This document shows positions 61,548-64,000 of a stretch of DNA of 64,000 nt, in pieces. The DNA is taken from positions 62,001 to 126,000 of the forward strand of contig NZ_JAGHQP010000001.1 of NCBI RefSeq assembly GCF_017744255.1, in the 5' to 3' direction. Below the pieces are notes generated by a model. That model saw nothing but the letters and a program-made list of their open reading frames with translations, did not search any database and was not told the origin of the DNA. The position numbers and the translations under genes are program-made. The first letter of the stretch is position 1. Every line of letters begins with the position of its first letter. Source of the DNA: Brevundimonas sp. A19_0 (GTDB taxonomy: Bacteria > Pseudomonadota > Alphaproteobacteria > Caulobacterales > Caulobacteraceae).

Positions 61548-62651
61548 ATGAAAATCGCCCAGGTTTCCCCTCTGTATGAAGCGGTTCCCCCTACGCTCTA
61601 CGGCGGGACGGAGCGGGTGGTCGCGCACCTGACGGACGCGCTGGTCGATCTGGGCCATGAGGTCACCCTGTTCTCGTCCGCCGAGGCGCAGACCCGCGCG
61701 CGTCTGGTGCCCGTCCGCGATCAGGCGATCCGGCTGGACCCCGCGCCGCTCAAGTCCGACATGGCGGCACACATGGCCATGCTGGCCAAGGTGCGGAGCA
61801 TGGCGGACCAGTTCGACGTCATCCACTTCCACACCGACATCATCCATTTCCCGTTCTTCGAAAATCGGGCCGGGCGGACGGTGACGACCCTGCACGGTCG
61901 TCTGGACCTCAAGGACCTGCCCGCCGCCTACGACGCCTGGCCGCAGTTCCCGCTGGTGTCGATCTCGGACGACCAGCGCCGCCCCCTGCCTTGGGCCAAC
62001 TGGGCGGGGACGGTCCAGCATGGCATGGACGCCGAGCTGTACCGTCCCAGCGACCGGTCGTCGGGCTATCTGGCCTTCCTCGGCCGCATCTCTCCGGAAA
62101 AGCGCCCCGACCGGGCCATCGAGATCGCCACGCGACTGGGCATGCGCCTGAAGATCGCGGCCAAGGTGGACGCGGCGGACTCGGTCTATTTCGAGAGCCG
62201 TATCCGGCCCCTGCTGGACAATCCGCTGATCGAGTTCGTCGGCGAGATCGGCGACGGCGACAAGTCCGATTTCCTGGGCGGGGCCGACGCCCTGCTGTTC
62301 CCCATCGACTGGCCGGAGCCCTTCGGCCTGGTGATGATTGAAGCCATGGCCTGCGGCACGCCCGTCATCGCCTGGCCCAATGGCGCGGCGCCCGAGGTGA
62401 TCGAGGACGGTGCCACCGGCTATCTGGTCAGCAGCATCGACGAGGCGGTGGACGCCGTGCGCCGGGCCATCACCCTGGACCGCACCGCCATCCGGGCGCG
62501 GTTCGAACTGCGCTTTTCGGCGACCGCCATGGCGCAGCGCTATCTGGACATCTATCGCGAGCTTCTGGCCCGCACGCCCTATGCGCCGCCGGGCATCGAG
62601 ATGCCCTTACCGGGCGCGACGTTGAAGATGCCTTCGGCCGCCGTAGCCTGA
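61548..62651 (+). CDS. Glycosyltransferase family 4 protein
   Basis: A 367-residue GT-B glycosyltransferase. The N-terminal part has the PPTLYGGTERVVAHLTDAL acceptor-side loop. The C-terminal donor side has YLAFLGRISPEKRPDRAIEIA, then PEPFGLVMIEAMACGTPVIAW with the EX7E motif of the retaining GT4 family. It may act in trehalose or glycogen-like metabolism because a debranching-type enzyme follows 45 bp downstream, but the sugar is not predictable. Confidence 0.9.
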   Translation: MKIAQVSPLYEAVPPTLYGGTERVVAHLTDALVDLGHEVTLFSSAEAQTRARLVPVRDQAIRLDPAPLKSDMAAHMAMLAKVRSMADQFDVIHFHTDIIHFPFFENRAGRTVTTLHGRLDLKDLPAAYDAWPQFPLVSISDDQRRPLPWANWAGTVQHGMDAELYRPSDRSSGYLAFLGRISPEKRPDRAIEIATRLGMRLKIAAKVDAADSVYFESRIRPLLDNPLIEFVGEIGDGDKSDFLGGADALLFPIDWPEPFGLVMIEAMACGTPVIAWPNGAAPEVIEDGATGYLVSSIDEAVDAVRRAITLDRTAIRARFELRFSATAMAQRYLDIYRELLARTPYAPPGIEMPLPGATLKMPSAAVA

Positions 62652-62696
62652 TTTCGATCTTGTGCGTTAGACGGTCTCACGCAGGAGACCCGCTCT

Positions 62697-64000
62697 ATGA
62701 CTGACGCCCAGACCGGGTCGACGGACACCCCCGAACCCGAGGTCGCCGTGCTGGGCCGGTTGATGCCGCTGAAGGAAGGCGACGCCTTCCTCGTGGCCGA
62801 TCCGCTGGGCGACATGAGCGGCGGAGCGGACGGCTTCTTCCTCAGGGACACGCGAATCCTGTCGCGACTGCGGCTGCTGATCGGCAATGCGGCGCCCTCG
62901 CGGCTGAGCTCGGCGCTGTCGGACGACAATGTCTTCTTCGTCTGCCAGGGGACCAACCGGCCCCTGCCCCCGATGGGCGGCCGCTCGGCCCCCGCCGGCA
63001 TCATCCACCTGGAGCGGCGCCGGTTCCTCTGGCAGGAGCGGATGTACGAGCGCATCCGCCTGACCAACCACGGGGTGGACGAGGTCATCCTGCCGCTGGC
63101 CGTCGAATACGGCGCGGACTTTCGCGACATCTTCGAGGTGCGGGGCTCAAGCCGTCCCGCCCGCGGACTGAGTGAACCGCCGGTCCGCGACGGGCGCCGC
63201 GTGCGCTTTACCTACAAAGGCCTGGACGAGGTGACGCGCCGGACCTGCCTGTCCTTCTCCGAGCCGCCGGCCTCCATGAGCGCGACGCGGGCCGCCTTTC
63301 AGCTGACCCTGCCGCGCGGGCGACGCTTTGATCTGTATATCGAGGCGGGCGCGGACACCTGTGAGGCGCCTGACCGGGAGCGCTGGCGGCTGGCCTCCAT
63401 CCAGGCCCGGCTGGCCATGCGGGCCCGGCGGCGGCGGGGTGGCGGCGTGCGCGGCCACCGCAGCCCGCGCTTCAACCAGTGGCTGGACCAGTCGCGGGCG
63501 GATGTGGCCCTGCTGACCACGGACCTGCCGACCGGGCCCTATCCCTATGCAGGGGTGCCGTGGTTTTCGACGCCGTTCGGCCGGGACGCGATCATCACGG
63601 CCTGGCAGATGCTGTGGCTGGATCCCAGTCTGGCGCGGGGCGTGCTGACCTATCTGGCCGCCCGTCAGGGCACGACCACCGACGCCTTCCAGGACGTCGA
63701 GCCGGGCAAGATCATGCATGAGACGCGGGGCGGCGAGATGTCGGCACTCGGCGAGGTGCCGTTCGGGACCTATTACGGCGGGGTCGATACCACCTGCCTG
63801 TTCGTGGCGCTGGCGGGAGCCTATGCGCGGCGCACCGGCGACCGGGCGCTGATCGAGGCGCTGTGGCCGAACCTGCTGGCGGCGGCCGGCTGGATGGAGG
63901 CCCGGGGCGAGGCCAACGGTCTGGGTCTGATCGACTATCAGCGCGCCCGCGACACGGGTCTGTCGAACCAGGGCTGGAAAGACAGCGAGGATTCGATCTT
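62697..64000 (+). CDS. Amylo-alpha-1,6-glucosidase-like glycogen debranching enzyme, 3' truncated
   Basis: An open frame from the ATG at 62697 to the window end (434 codons). GGAG lies 11 bases upstream. The N-terminal domain (FLVADPLGDMSGGADGFF, LRDTRILSRLRLLIG, YERIRLTNHG) matches the GDE_N family. The following part (GVPWFSTPFGRDAIITAWQM, VEPGKIMHETRGGE, FGTYYGGVDTT) is the start of the (alpha/alpha)6-barrel glucosidase domain. The catalytic end is beyond the window. It is probably an operon with the GT4 gene. Confidence 0.9.
   Translation, partial: MTDAQTGSTDTPEPEVAVLGRLMPLKEGDAFLVADPLGDMSGGADGFFLRDTRILSRLRLLIGNAAPSRLSSALSDDNVFFVCQGTNRPLPPMGGRSAPAGIIHLERRRFLWQERMYERIRLTNHGVDEVILPLAVEYGADFRDIFEVRGSSRPARGLSEPPVRDGRRVRFTYKGLDEVTRRTCLSFSEPPASMSATRAAFQLTLPRGRRFDLYIEAGADTCEAPDRERWRLASIQARLAMRARRRRGGGVRGHRSPRFNQWLDQSRADVALLTTDLPTGPYPYAGVPWFSTPFGRDAIITAWQMLWLDPSLARGVLTYLAARQGTTTDAFQDVEPGKIMHETRGGEMSALGEVPFGTYYGGVDTTCLFVALAGAYARRTGDRALIEALWPNLLAAAGWMEARGEANGLGLIDYQRARDTGLSNQGWKDSEDSI

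Overview
This window reads as a chromosomal segment of a high-GC alphaproteobacterium of the order Caulobacterales, most likely Brevundimonas or a close relative. The clues are a stand-alone CpdR-type receiver, an alphaproteobacterial dcw cell-wall cluster starting at mraZ next to rnpB, DctB/DctD regulation, aerobic-type CobT, Coq7 and a CydABX/CydDC/FNR block. Coding density is high. I see no prophage, transposase or CRISPR array.

Layout. 1-5.96 kb: 3' end of smc, a rhomboid protease, a WecG/TagA-type glycosyltransferase and three small exported proteins, two of them tandem paralogues. 5.95-17.16 kb (minus strand): dcw operon mraZ-rsmH-ftsL-ftsI-murE-murF-mraY-murD-ftsW-murG, with four MraZ-type boxes over its candidate promoter. 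17.4-17.9 kb: rnpB with its promoter and two copies of a 38-nt hairpin repeat. 17.9-22.3 kb: a peptidoglycan amidase, a small membrane protein, sppA, panD and a SIMPL protein. 22.8-32.1 kb: a tRNA with CAT anticodon, then a C4-dicarboxylate locus in which dctA, a TonB-dependent receptor and an exported alpha/beta hydrolase form one operon divergent from dctB-dctD.

32.1-32.8 kb: tRNA-Leu(CAA) with a duplicated 46-bp 3' end that brackets one membrane-protein gene, a very small tRNA-targeted insertion. 32.9-39.0 kb: a minus-strand group with fumarylacetoacetase-like and 4-hydroxyphenylpyruvate dioxygenase genes (tyrosine breakdown), an isoaspartyl peptidase, a cupin, a membrane methyltransferase and a 57-aa membrane protein. 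39.3-42.9 kb: YqaA-type protein, dsbB, coq7, cobT. 42.9-43.7 kb: a long non-coding, hairpin-rich stretch with dispersed repeats. 43.7-46.9 kb: ppa, a DUF599 protein, a candidate small RNA, an N-formylglutamate amidohydrolase homologue, cpdR and tRNA-Val.

47.0-54.0 kb: cytochrome bd oxidase (cydA, cydB, cydX) divergent from cydDC, with a perfect FNR box between them and a cysteine-bearing FNR-family regulator at the end of the block, which makes a self-contained low-oxygen respiration module. 54.1-64.0 kb: methylmalonyl-CoA mutase subunits, two paralogous lipoproteins, mnmC, a DUF421 protein, a PfpI-type protein, a GT4 glycosyltransferase and the 5' part of a glycogen-debranching-type gene cut by the window end.

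The best leads for something new are the TonB-receptor/DctA/hydrolase operon under a DctD that lacks the GAFTGA loop, the 38-nt repeat with covarying stems, the 583-bp tRNA-Leu cassette, and a candidate small RNA with an exposed anti-Shine-Dalgarno tract.
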